From NCBI GenBank assembly GCA_963575745.1, contig CAUYUJ010015766.1, positions 209,933 through 273,932 on the forward strand: a DNA stretch of 64,000 nt, in the 5' to 3' direction. This stretch comes from Prorocentrum cordatum. Taxonomy: Eukaryota; Sar; Dinophyceae; Prorocentrales; Prorocentraceae. How positions within the stretch are numbered: position 1 is the stretch's first letter; each line of letters starts with the position of its first letter. The notes below the pieces were generated by a model. The model saw nothing but the letters and a program-made list of their open reading frames with translations, was not told the origin of the DNA and did not search any database. A program made the translations under genes and the position numbers. Positions 10,226-18,219 of the stretch are shown in pieces.

Positions 10226-11575
10226 AGGTGCTCGGATGGTCTCGGCTCCTCCTCTCGGGGGCAGCGACAGTGGGGGATAGGCAGAGGGTCGGGGGCGGCA
10301 AAGAGGGGGGTGATGATTATGGGGGGGTGGATATCATGGCGTGGGCCATAATATTTCCCCAGATGTCGTGGCGCCTGGTCTCATTTCATTACGTCCCTGG
10401 CTCCCCCGCTGGGCCGCGCACGTGCCGCCGGTCATGATTTGCACCCACCCCTCTTGGACACCCCCCTCTTGGCCGCGCCCGAATTGAAAACAGCAGGGAA
10501 ACACATGTCTTGGATAGGCTCGGTCAGGGGCAGTCTCACGGCGTAAAGCTGCCCGCGTCAGGTCCTGGCTAATCGCCCTGGTCTCCAATGTGGCGTGCCG
10601 CGTGCACTGGAGGCCCGCGGAAGCCGCCGCGTGAGGTCGTCATGTCATCTTGCGTGAAGCCCGCTTGTGTTCCTCGCTCGGATGGGATCGGAGTACAGTC
10701 GGGGCGCTGAAGAAGGAACCCCTTTTCGTTTGGGAGGGGCTCAGTGCTCTTTAGTTGTTTTGCAGTTCGTCTTAGATCTGTCTTAGCTTTCCCATGGGAA
10801 ATCGGAGTTTAACTTGTGGGAAACAGGGGCCCCGCTCCTCGTGTAGGGCTCCTGAGGCCCACGCCCCGACGGCATGCCATCTTGCGTGAGGCCCGCTTGT
10901 GCTCGTCGCCCAGAGTGGGGTCGGAGTGGATGGGGTCGGGGGATCGCGCCCTGCCCCCTCTCCTCCTGGCCTGGCCGCGCGGTGGCTAGCCTCAAGTCGG
11001 GCGGGTCCCTCTGCAAGAGGAATTCTTCAAAGGGGCCCTCCCTGGGAGGCCCGCGGGCGCACGGGCCAGGCACGGCAGGGTCAGGGCGCTCAGAGAGGGA
11101 AAGGCCCCGAACGCTTCCGGCCTCCTCCTCCTCCTCCTCCTCCTCTTCCCGGGCTCGCCGCCGAGAGCTCGACGAGCGAGTGCCGGGCAGAGCGCGCCGC
11201 GACGTCCCAGGCGAAGGCCCCTGGCTCCCGGGGGCCTCCCCAGGCCTCCAGGAGGCCCCTCAGGCCTCTAGAGGCCTCCATTGGGGGCCTCTGGAGGCCC
11301 CGCGGTGGCACGGGCCACGCATCACATGTCGGCCGCGCGTCGTGGGAGCCTGGTGCCCCCTCGCCATGCTGCTTCTAAAGCGAGCGCGCGAGCGTCGATT
11401 CGCGCACGGCATTCGATGGCGCAGCTCCGATTTGTTGCGTCGGTGTGGTGCCGATGGGTGTCGACGTGGCCTCTGCAGGCCCCCATCGGCCTCCAGAGGC
11501 CCGCAGGTGGCCGGGCCGAGGCACCACATGATCAAGACGTGGAAATAAGGACCTTTGGCATCGACCGGACGTATG
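10226..11575. other. GC-rich stretch, no recognisable gene
   Basis: No known family is visible. Two notable items: a direct duplication in which a segment containing CATCTTGCGTGA-GCCCGCTTGTG occurs near 10648 and again near 10876, and a solo end of the hairpin family described at 27631 (10994-11030, starting GTCGGGCGGGTCCCTCT). A short CTC run lies at 11120-11150. Confidence 0.4.
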
Positions 11576-11726
11576 CATGTCAGGCCAGCCACGACTGGGG
11601 GAGCTGTGGTCCTTACCCCTTGGGGGGCCCATCGATTTCGACACCCCTCTCGAGAGATCGTCGATGCGATGGGCTCCCCCAGGGGGGTAAGGACCACAGC
11701 TCCCCCAGTTGTGGCTGGTCGGCATG
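11576..11726. repeat. Long hairpin (inverted repeat), ~60-bp arms
   Basis: The left arm (11576-11637) and right arm (about 11668-11726) are near-perfect reverse complements. Each contains GGGGGAGCTGTGGTCCTTAC in opposite orientation and is bounded by CATG. The loop holds a second small palindrome, CTCTCGAGAG. A stem this well preserved suggests either a recent fold-back element or selection on the structure. Confidence 0.85.
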
Positions 11727-11936
11727 TGGGGTCAATCAAGGCGCATCTTGGACCACCTCATGAAAGGAAAAACCGAGCATTGTCTTTCGGTGGAGGGCAA
11801 AGGGTGAAGTCTGGAGTGCCGTTTCGATGGCTTGTCGAGGTTCGAATCTGCAACTGGTGAGCCACGAGACGGAATGGTCTTCGAAGTGCGAAAGCCCACA
11901 TGGATTCCACCCTGCGCCCTCCACCCTTGGAAAATT

Positions 11937-12133
11937 CGGGCCGGACGACAGGGTGGGATAGGGAAAGCGGGGGTTACGAAATTTGCTGCATGCAGCTGGT
12001 TTCGGCCCCACCGAGGGGCCCATTCCTCGATACCTGGGCGCCTCTGGCGCCGGGAGGCGCCTTGAAAATCAGCTACGTGAGCTGATTATCAAACCCCCCG
12101 TTGCTATCCCCCCCTTTCGCCCGGCCCGATCCA
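11937..12133. repeat. Fold-back element, ~200 bp, imperfect arms
   Basis: The segment from CGGGCCGGACGACAGGGTGG (about 11937) is matched in reverse complement near 12070-12133 (reading CGGGCCGGGCGAAAGGGGGG on the minus strand). Small palindromes GCTGCATGCAGC and CAGCTACGTGAGCTG sit toward the inner ends of the arms. No coding capacity. Confidence 0.55.
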
Positions 12134-12149
12134 CCCTTGGAAAATGCTC

Positions 12150-12704
12150 CTCCCCCTCCTCCTCCTCCTCCTCCTTTTCCTCCTCCTGCTTCTCCTCCTC
12201 CCCCTCCTCCTCCTCGTCCTCCCCCTCCCCCCTCCTCCTCGCCGTGCCCCCGCGCCGTCGACCCAGGAGGCACCCCCCGCCAAGAGGGCGCGCACCAGCG
12301 TGCCGGCGGCGGAGTCTGGCGCGGTGAGAGTGCGGCACATCCTGTTCCTGGACGAAAAACCATATGCCCAAAGAGTATTCCAGAATGGTCCAACATAATC
12401 CAACAAATCGTCCCAAAACGATTGTTTGACTATTTCTGAAAACTCCTCCTGTAGAGGCCCAACCAACACAAGTAAACACAGCGAGCAAGCCCCCAAGGTG
12501 CGCGGTAGGAGAGCATCTCGGAAGTGAGCGCGCGGCTGGGAAGCTGAACCCAGCGACCCGCCAGCAGTCTCCTGGCTCGAGAACAGAACAACCCAGGCAC
12601 GATCGCGTCGTACAAAAATCAGGACGGGAGGTCTCGGGCTATCCGCGGCCCCGGGGGGGCCGTGGCCGGGCCTCGGGACCGTCAAAAATGACTCAGGACA
12701 AAAG
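12150..12704. other. CTC tract, then unassigned sequence
   Basis: 12150-12245 is a CTC-rich tract. The remainder holds no family I recognise. At about 12441-12462 there is a CTCCTCCTGTAGAGGCCCAAC segment resembling a solo right end of the hairpin family at 27631-27726. Confidence 0.4.
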
Positions 12705-12870
12705 TCGGGAGGGAGAAAAACACACAGACACAATTAATCGTCGATCCCCCAGAAAATATGGGAAAATATGGGAAGTGGGGGGGAAGACAAAAACCCAGAA
12801 AATATAGGAAAATATGGGGAATTATTTGATTTGTGTGTATTTATTTGTGTGTCCCAGGGCCCCTTCAAAA
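12705..12870. repeat. Dispersed repeat A, copy 1
   Basis: Begins with a GGGAG-AAAACACACAGACACA segment, passes through an AGTGGGGGGGAAGACA segment and AAATATGGGAAAATATG, and ends with TTGTGTGTCCCAGGGCCCCTTC. The ACACAC start and GTGTGT end are partly complementary, so it can fold back. Copies 2 and 3 are at 15180-15305 and 15715-15890. Confidence 0.7.
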
Positions 12871-13244
12871 AGAACGGTCCCGGGGAAAGGGTCGGGATTC
12901 CCAGGGACAGGGACGCCGTCCTGAAAAGGTCCAGACGTCGCATGTCTGGGAAGAGAAGAACACGTGCATACGCCAAGCAGTGGCCGAAGCGTCCTGGCTC
13001 GCCTATAGGCCCACCAAAGAAGGCTCCGGGAACCTGTGCGGGTCTGCGCGAGCTGTTCTAAGAAAATTTCTGGCTGAGACCGTGTTGGTTTGACACATCG
13101 CGCTTACGTTCTCAGAACATTGTTTTTTTGTTTGTCTTTTCGAACATGTTGGGTTTCTATGGAAATTCCGTGGTAGGCCTAAGGGTGCCAGGACGGTCGG
13201 TCCCTGCTCAAATAAACATGAGTGCTCGGCGCTCCACGCGGAAT

Positions 13245-13450
13245 GATGATCGTTTTCTTTTTCACTGTTTTGCTGGTCGGCGCGGGCCCTCCCCCCCCCC
13301 CCCCCCCATGGAGTAGATTCTGACTGTTTTCGGCGCCTGTTTCGGGCACGTGGAGTCTCCCCCTTGCACTGCTGCAAGCCGTCGCGTGAAGCAGAGGCCT
13401 GGAGCCAGACCGCCCCCCCCTCTCCCCCCTTCCGCCCAATGTCGAAACGC
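13245..13450. repeat. Dispersed repeat B, copy 1
   Basis: Starts with TTTTGCTGGTCGGCGCGGGC, then a C-tract, a GAGTAGATTCTGACTGTTTTCGG-like segment, GGTGGAG-type sequence, GCCTGGAGCCAGACC and a second C-tract. The same order of blocks appears at 15490-15680 and 27830-28025. It is non-coding. Confidence 0.75.
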
Positions 13451-13464
13451 CAAGATAAGAGAAC

Positions 13465-13620
13465 GTTCACTTTCTCGGATCGGTGCTGGGACCCTCTGGC
13501 GGCACCTCCGGCGCCGCCCCTGGCGCGCTGCGCTCCGCTCGCCAGGGAGGGGGGGGCCCTCTCCAGGCTCCGCTCGCCGGCGGGGTGGGAGGGGCAAGCC
13601 GCGCGGACCTCCGAAGGTGT
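13465..13620. repeat. GC-rich hairpin family C, degenerate copy
   Basis: The core GGCGGCACCTCCGGCGCCGCC and the following CCCTGGCGCGC match the intact copies at 13837 and 15027, but the outer arms are poorly preserved. Confidence 0.55.
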
Positions 13621-13836
13621 CCTGCTCGTGCAGGTTTTGTTTTCCTTCCTCTCGACGAGGGTCGAAGAAGAACTCATTTGTTCCAGGCATCTGTATCCAC
13701 GAGGACGTACTTGCCACGATCTGTGGAACCTGGAACACGACAACCACGCATCATGCGTGGGCTCAGGATACTCCAGACGTCTCCTCCCACGATGAGGATA
13801 GGACGAGATACATTTCCCCTGCACGAGCATGAACTG

Positions 13837-13970
13837 TTGGCGCTCCGCGCGGATTGCTTGGATCCGCGCCTGGCCCCCCCCGGCGGCGCCTCCGGCGCCG
13901 CCCCTGGCGCGTTCCGCGCGCCAGGGAGGGGGGTCAAGCGCGGATCCTAGAAATCCGCGCGGAGCGCCGA
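13837..13970. repeat. GC-rich hairpin family C, intact copy 1
   Basis: 134 bases with terminal inverted arms. The left arm starts TTGGCGCTCCGCGCGGATT and the right arm is its near-exact reverse complement (TCGGCGCTCCGCGCGGATT read on the minus strand). The centre GGCGCCTCCGGCGCC is itself palindromic. The whole element can form one long stem. No coding capacity. Confidence 0.85.
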
Positions 13971-14458
13971 AAGTCTATGTTGATGTGGTTATTTCTTCTT
14001 CTAGAGAGGTCTTGGCAACGATCGGACGTGTGCATCTGTTCTCGGCGAGGGCCATCGGGGGAGCATCCTGGACCATCGAGCAACAACAACATTTTTTGCC
14101 GTCGGCAGCGAGGCGGCGAACTCCGCTCCAGCGAGAAGCTAGAAAGGGGCACTAACTGGCGAATTGGCCAGCGGGCAAAGAGGGGGGGGGGACGGCCGGA
14201 GGGAAGAAGGAATGCTCAGACGTCGAAGAGTGCGACGATGATCAAGAGCAGCAAAAACACGCACGAAGACAGCACACGCACGGGGACGTGACGTCCGAGC
14301 ACGAGGGCAGGGAAGGGGGGCAAGGAGATGTGGCTGGAGTCCGGAGCCATGAAGTGGGGGGGGGGGGGCAGGGCAGGGTGGCTTCTCGGGCGGTGGTTGG
14401 CTGTGCTGCCTTGGCAGCGATTCGAGGCCGAAGTGGGGACGAAGCGAGATCGGCTACA

Positions 14459-14619
14459 CCTCAGCCGGGCGTGTCCCTCTACAGGAGGAATGTTCCAAAT
14501 AGTCAAAAAATAGTATGGGGATTATGCGTTGAACATTTTTGAGTTTGTGCTGCATATGGTTTGACTACTTGTATTGTTCGTCTAAACTTCCCCTGTGGGA
14601 GGACATTCCCGGCCTGAGG
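14459..14619. repeat. Hairpin family D (CCTGT...ACAGG arms), copy 1
   Basis: The left arm CCTCAGCCGGGCGTGTCCCT and the right arm (CCTCAGGCCGGGAATGTCCT on the minus strand) are inverted. The interior is A/T-rich, including TAGTCAAA in both orientations. About 160 bases, non-coding. Other copies: 26914-27107 and 27631-27726, with solo ends near 10994 and 12441. Confidence 0.75.
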
Positions 14620-15026
14620 CAACACGTCAGAGTGAGCTTTCGCTGGAGTGACCTACGGTGCGGGCACACTGGGGTCCCCAGATGACCGGAGGCGATGCGA
14701 CAGCAGCGTCCTGCGCTCTCGGCCTTGGCCTCCGCTCGGCTCCCGAACGTCGCGCACTGGATGTCACTCTCTCCTAGGGTCATGTCTCTCCAACCTACTG
14801 TAGCCTCGATCACCAGAAAGCATTTCGAGCACCAAGGAAGCACCGAAACTGGAGGGTTTCCTCGTGTCGGGCCCTGGGAGGCGATACTCGTTCGACACTG
14901 TTTCGATACTGTTCGGGGTGCTCGAAACTATTTCCGGGATGTGGTCCTTAAGTACGATAGGCGCAACAGAAGTTTGGGGAGACTATGGCGTGTATCGGCG
15001 AAGAACAACAATATAAACAAAAACGG

Positions 15027-15146
15027 TTGGCGCTCCGCGCGGATTTCTTGGATCTGCGCTGGGCCCCCCTGGCGGCGCCTCCAGCGCCGCCCCTGGCGCG
15101 CGAGGGGGGTCCAGCGCGGATCCAAGAAATCTGCGCGGAGTGCCAA
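15027..15146. repeat. GC-rich hairpin family C, intact copy 2
   Basis: Left arm TTGGCGCTCCGCGCGGATTT at 15027; right arm is its reverse complement ending at 15146 (TTGGCACTCCGCGCAGATTT on the minus strand). The inner part of each arm also pairs (CTTGGATCTGCGCTGG / CCAGCGCGGATCCAAG). The loop is the GGCGCCTCCAGCGCC core. Confidence 0.9.
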
Positions 15147-15179
15147 AAGTGTATGTTTACGTTGTGTTCTCTTCTAATG

Positions 15180-15305
15180 TTCGGGAGGGGAAAACAAACA
15201 CACAGACACGAAGTGGGGGGGAAGACACAAACTTAGAACATATGGGAAATATTGGGAATATGTGTATTTGTGTGTATTTATTTGTGTGTCCCAGGGCCCC
15301 TTCTA
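15180..15305. repeat. Dispersed repeat A, copy 2
   Basis: Same block order as 12705-12870, ending with the identical GTGTGTCCCAGGGCCCCTTC. Confidence 0.75.
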
Positions 15306-15489
15306 ATTCAGCAGACGAGAGGAGACAGAGACTGGCAGCACTTCCTGCCCGCTGCGGATGGGACCCGACGTCGGCGTCGCTGGGGACGTCGCCCATCTCG
15401 GGGGGCGGTTGTCGCCCGCGGACAGGTCAGCAGTCGCCGTCGGGTCTGGACAGCAGGTGGCCCCACTGCCGCTAGCAACAGGAGAGGAG

Positions 15490-15680
15490 AAGGTCGTCGT
15501 TTTCTGATTCATTGTTTTGCCGATCGGCGCGGGCCATCGCACCCCCTCCCCCACCCCACGGAGTAGATCTTGCCGTTTTTGGCGCCTCTTTCAGGCAGGT
15601 GGAGCCCCCCTGTAGGACGCACTGCAGAGGTCCGGAGCAAGACCCCCTTTCTCCCCCCCCTTCCGCCCAATGTTGAAATG
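15490..15680. repeat. Dispersed repeat B, copy 2
   Basis: Carries TTTTGCCGATCGGCGCGGGC, a C-tract, GGAGTAGATCTTGCCGTTTT and GGTCCGGAGCAAGACC, in the order seen at 13245 and 27830. It ends with TTCCGCCCAATGTTGAAA, shared with copy 1. Confidence 0.75.
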
Positions 15681-15714
15681 CCGCATAGAAAAGCGTTCAC
15701 AAGGTCGCGGTCTA

Positions 15715-15890
15715 TCCTCCAGGGGGGGGGAGACATACAGACACAACTTGAAGCATATTCCCAGGAACATGTGGAAGAACATGGGAAGTGGAGGGGAGGA
15801 CGAGACTTCAGAAAACATCGGAATCTACAGGGCCTCCTGGAATTTGTGTCTGTTCATTTGTGTGTATCTGGGCCCCTTTATATCCTAGAG
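15715..15890. repeat. Dispersed repeat A, copy 3
   Basis: Starts with a G-tract and AGACATACAGACACAACTTG, then GAACATGGGAAGTGGAGGGG, and ends TTTGTGTGTATCTGGGCCCC. More diverged than copies 1 and 2. From 15890 to 16240 there is only a weak CTTGG-type repeat block. Confidence 0.65.
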
Positions 15891-16325
15891 GCTGGAGGCT
15901 GCGGGGGATGGCTTCAACGAGCGCGGTCGAACATGTTGGCCTGGTTTTGGTGGTCTTTGGTCGGCCTTCCTGAGGAAGCTTAGGGCTCTTCTTGGGTACT
16001 CTTGGGAGGCTCGTTGGGCCGTTTTGGGATGTCTTGGGGCTGTCTGGGGGAGTTCGAGGGGCATGTTGGACAGTCTTAGAGCTGCAACGGAACCATCTGA
16101 GAGATTAGTTGGGCGCCTCCAGGGCATTTTTGGGTAGCCATACCTGGTGCATCTTGGCCCGTCGTAAGGTCTCTTCGGGGCCTCTGGAGAAGGAGGAGTC
16201 GGATCAAAGCGGGGGGGTTCCTCCACTTGTCCTGCGCCTCGTCCTCAAACCTGATCTGCGAACCTCGATCCTCCAGCCTCCTCCCTCAAGCAGCTTCCGA
16301 GCTCGCGTGCCATCGAAACCTCGCA

Positions 16326-16455
16326 CGGCCCTCCCCCCTCCGCCCCCTCCCCCCCCTCCTCGCCCCCCCTCCTCCCTCCTCCCTCCCTCCTCCCTCCCTC
16401 CTCCCTCCTCCATCCCTCCTCCTCCCTCCTCCCTCCCTCCCTCCTCCTCCAGTCG
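16326..16455. repeat. (CTCC)n tract upstream of retroelement 1
   Basis: CTCC/CCT units immediately before the leader of retroelement 1. A similar CTCC tract lies at 26690-26765, just past the element, so the two tracts bracket it. Whether they belong to the element cannot be decided here. Confidence 0.85.
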
Positions 16456-16653
16456 TGTTTGGGCTCAGGCCGAGATTTTGGGTGCAGATCAGGTCTGCGA
16501 ATCTCGAGAGCTCGCGCGACCAAGGGAGTTGCCCTAGCAATCACGAAGGGCGACCCCGCCTGGCATCGCCGCGCGCGCCGGCAGCGCGCGGCGGCGAGAG
16601 TGCTGCTCAGGCTGGGCGCAGCTGCCCGCCTGCTGAAGCAACATCACAGCGCG

Positions 16654-18078
16654 ATGGCGCCGCAGGGCGGACGCCGCGCGGCCAGCGGAGGTGGAGGCAG
16701 CCAACGGGGTCAGCACGGTGGCGATGCTACGACCCCGCCGTGGAGCTGCGGGGAGTGCCACACCTCCAACTTCGCCACGAGGAAGTCCTGCCGCCAGTGC
16801 GGAGGAGAGAGGCAGCAGGAGGCGCCATGGCAGCAGCGCCGCCGTGAGCGTGGGGCCAGCAGAGGAGGCCAACGAGAGGCGAAGCCCAAGGGAGGCCAGC
16901 CCTCGCAGGAGCAGAACGCGGCGGCCAATGACAAGGAGCCGCTCGGCATCCTCCCCATGCTGCCGGAGCAGGCCAAGCTCCACAGCGCATGGGTACCGCC
17001 CCCGCAGCAGGCCGCGGGCCTGAAGCAGTACCGCGAGTCGCTCAGGAAGGCGCTCACGGCAGCCGAGGGCAGGGTGCGCGCCATCCGCGGGCAGGTGTCC
17101 CCAGACCCCACGAGGCTGCGCAAGGCGGAGCAGGAGTATGCCGCCATCCACTGCCAGGTGATCCTGTCCAGGGACCCGGCGACGAGGGCCGACAAGCAGG
17201 AGGCCTTCGTGAAGAAGGCACGCAGGGCGCTAGAGGGCGCCAAGGACGCAGAGCTGGCCGCGCAGCTCAAGCTGGCTGCCGCTGAGGCCGACACCAAGCA
17301 GGCGAAGCAGGACCTTGAGCACGCTCAGGTCTTCCTGGAGCAGATGCTGAACATGGCGGACTTCTGCTCGTACCCTGCGCCGCCGCCGCAGCCGCGGGCT
17401 CAGGGCAGGCGCAGTGCATGGCAGAGCCCACCAGCATCAGGGGATGTGGAGGCCGAGGAGCTCTCGTCCTGCCTCGACGAAGAGAGTGAGCCACGCCAAG
17501 CACGTGACCAGTACGGAGATGGCAATGACGAGGACATGCCATCCGCGCCGCGGCCGAGGCAAGAAGTGGCGGAGGTCGCACAGACGCAGCAGCGCATGGC
17601 CTCACTTGAGAAAGGCATGGCGCAGCTGATGGAGCAGATGATGCAGATCAACTCGAACCTCCTGGCCGCCGCCGTACAGGCACCATCAGCCGCAGCCTCA
17701 GCCCAGCAGCTGCAGGCCGCAGCAGCAGTCCCCGTGGCACATGCAGGTGGCAGTGCTATCGCGGCCACCAAGGAGAGGGCCGCTAAGGCAGCCGCAGACA
17801 AGCTGGCCCGCGAGCAGGAGCGGGCAGCGGCGGAGGTCGAGCGGGACAAGCAGGCGGGCAGGCAGCAGACCAGGCTGCAGCTTCGACCCGCAGCAGAGGC
17901 GGTGGCCAAGAAAGAAGGAGGGAGAGAGGAGCGCTCACGCTCACCCGAGGCCAGGCAGCCTGCCGGCCCAGGGCTAGCGGACAGGCTGCCAGGAGGTTCT
18001 CCCGCCTCCCCAGCTGCAGCGTCTTCGACAGCGTCGATGGCCAGTCCGGCCAGCGCTGCGGCCAGGCCATCCCAGTGA
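16654..18078 (+). CDS. Retroelement 1 ORF1: RanBP2-type zinc finger plus coiled-coil protein (474 aa)
   Basis: LINE ORF1 proteins bind the element RNA and help form the transposition particle; that role is inferred from position and domains. The chosen ATG at 16654 lies 31 codons before a RanBP2-type finger: Trp30, Cys32, Cys35, Asn39, Cys46 and Cys49 (C-x2-C-x10-C-x2-C). Residues ~130-240 are rich in charged heptads (RLRKAEQEYAAIHCQVI, KQAKQDLEHAQVFLEQMLNM), typical of coiled coil. A Pro-rich acidic linker follows, then a second helical Ala/Gln/Glu region and a basic Ser/Pro tail. The frame is also open upstream of the ATG back into the CTCC tract, so a non-ATG or earlier start is possible. 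It ends at TGA 18076-18078; the same frame reopens at once into ORF2. Confidence 0.75.
   Translation: MAPQGGRRAASGGGGSQRGQHGGDATTPPWSCGECHTSNFATRKSCRQCGGERQQEAPWQQRRRERGASRGGQREAKPKGGQPSQEQNAAANDKEPLGILPMLPEQAKLHSAWVPPPQQAAGLKQYRESLRKALTAAEGRVRAIRGQVSPDPTRLRKAEQEYAAIHCQVILSRDPATRADKQEAFVKKARRALEGAKDAELAAQLKLAAAEADTKQAKQDLEHAQVFLEQMLNMADFCSYPAPPPQPRAQGRRSAWQSPPASGDVEAEELSSCLDEESEPRQARDQYGDGNDEDMPSAPRPRQEVAEVAQTQQRMASLEKGMAQLMEQMMQINSNLLAAAVQAPSAAASAQQLQAAAAVPVAHAGGSAIAATKERAAKAAADKLAREQERAAAEVERDKQAGRQQTRLQLRPAAEAVAKKEGGREERSRSPEARQPAGPGLADRLPGGSPASPAAASSTASMASPASAAARPSQ
18076..18078 (+). other. Single in-frame TGA separating ORF1 and ORF2
   Basis: ORF1 and ORF2 are in the same frame, and this TGA is the only stop between 16654 and 26101. 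The 47 codons between it and the first ORF2 ATG at 18220 are all sense. The next base is C, a context that favours UGA readthrough in other eukaryotes. It could be a programmed readthrough site, a re-initiation boundary, or a point mutation in a once-continuous polyprotein. Confidence 0.7.
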
Positions 18079-18219
18079 CAAACACGGGGCCTCGCCGAGG
18101 ACACCCCGCTCCCAGGTGACAGGGAGGGCGGGGCCCCTAGTGTTGTCACCCAGCCAGAACTACAAGGGCGGCAGCCGCGACGCGTGGTGCCGCTGCCAGG
18201 CTGTGAGCGTGCACTCAGC

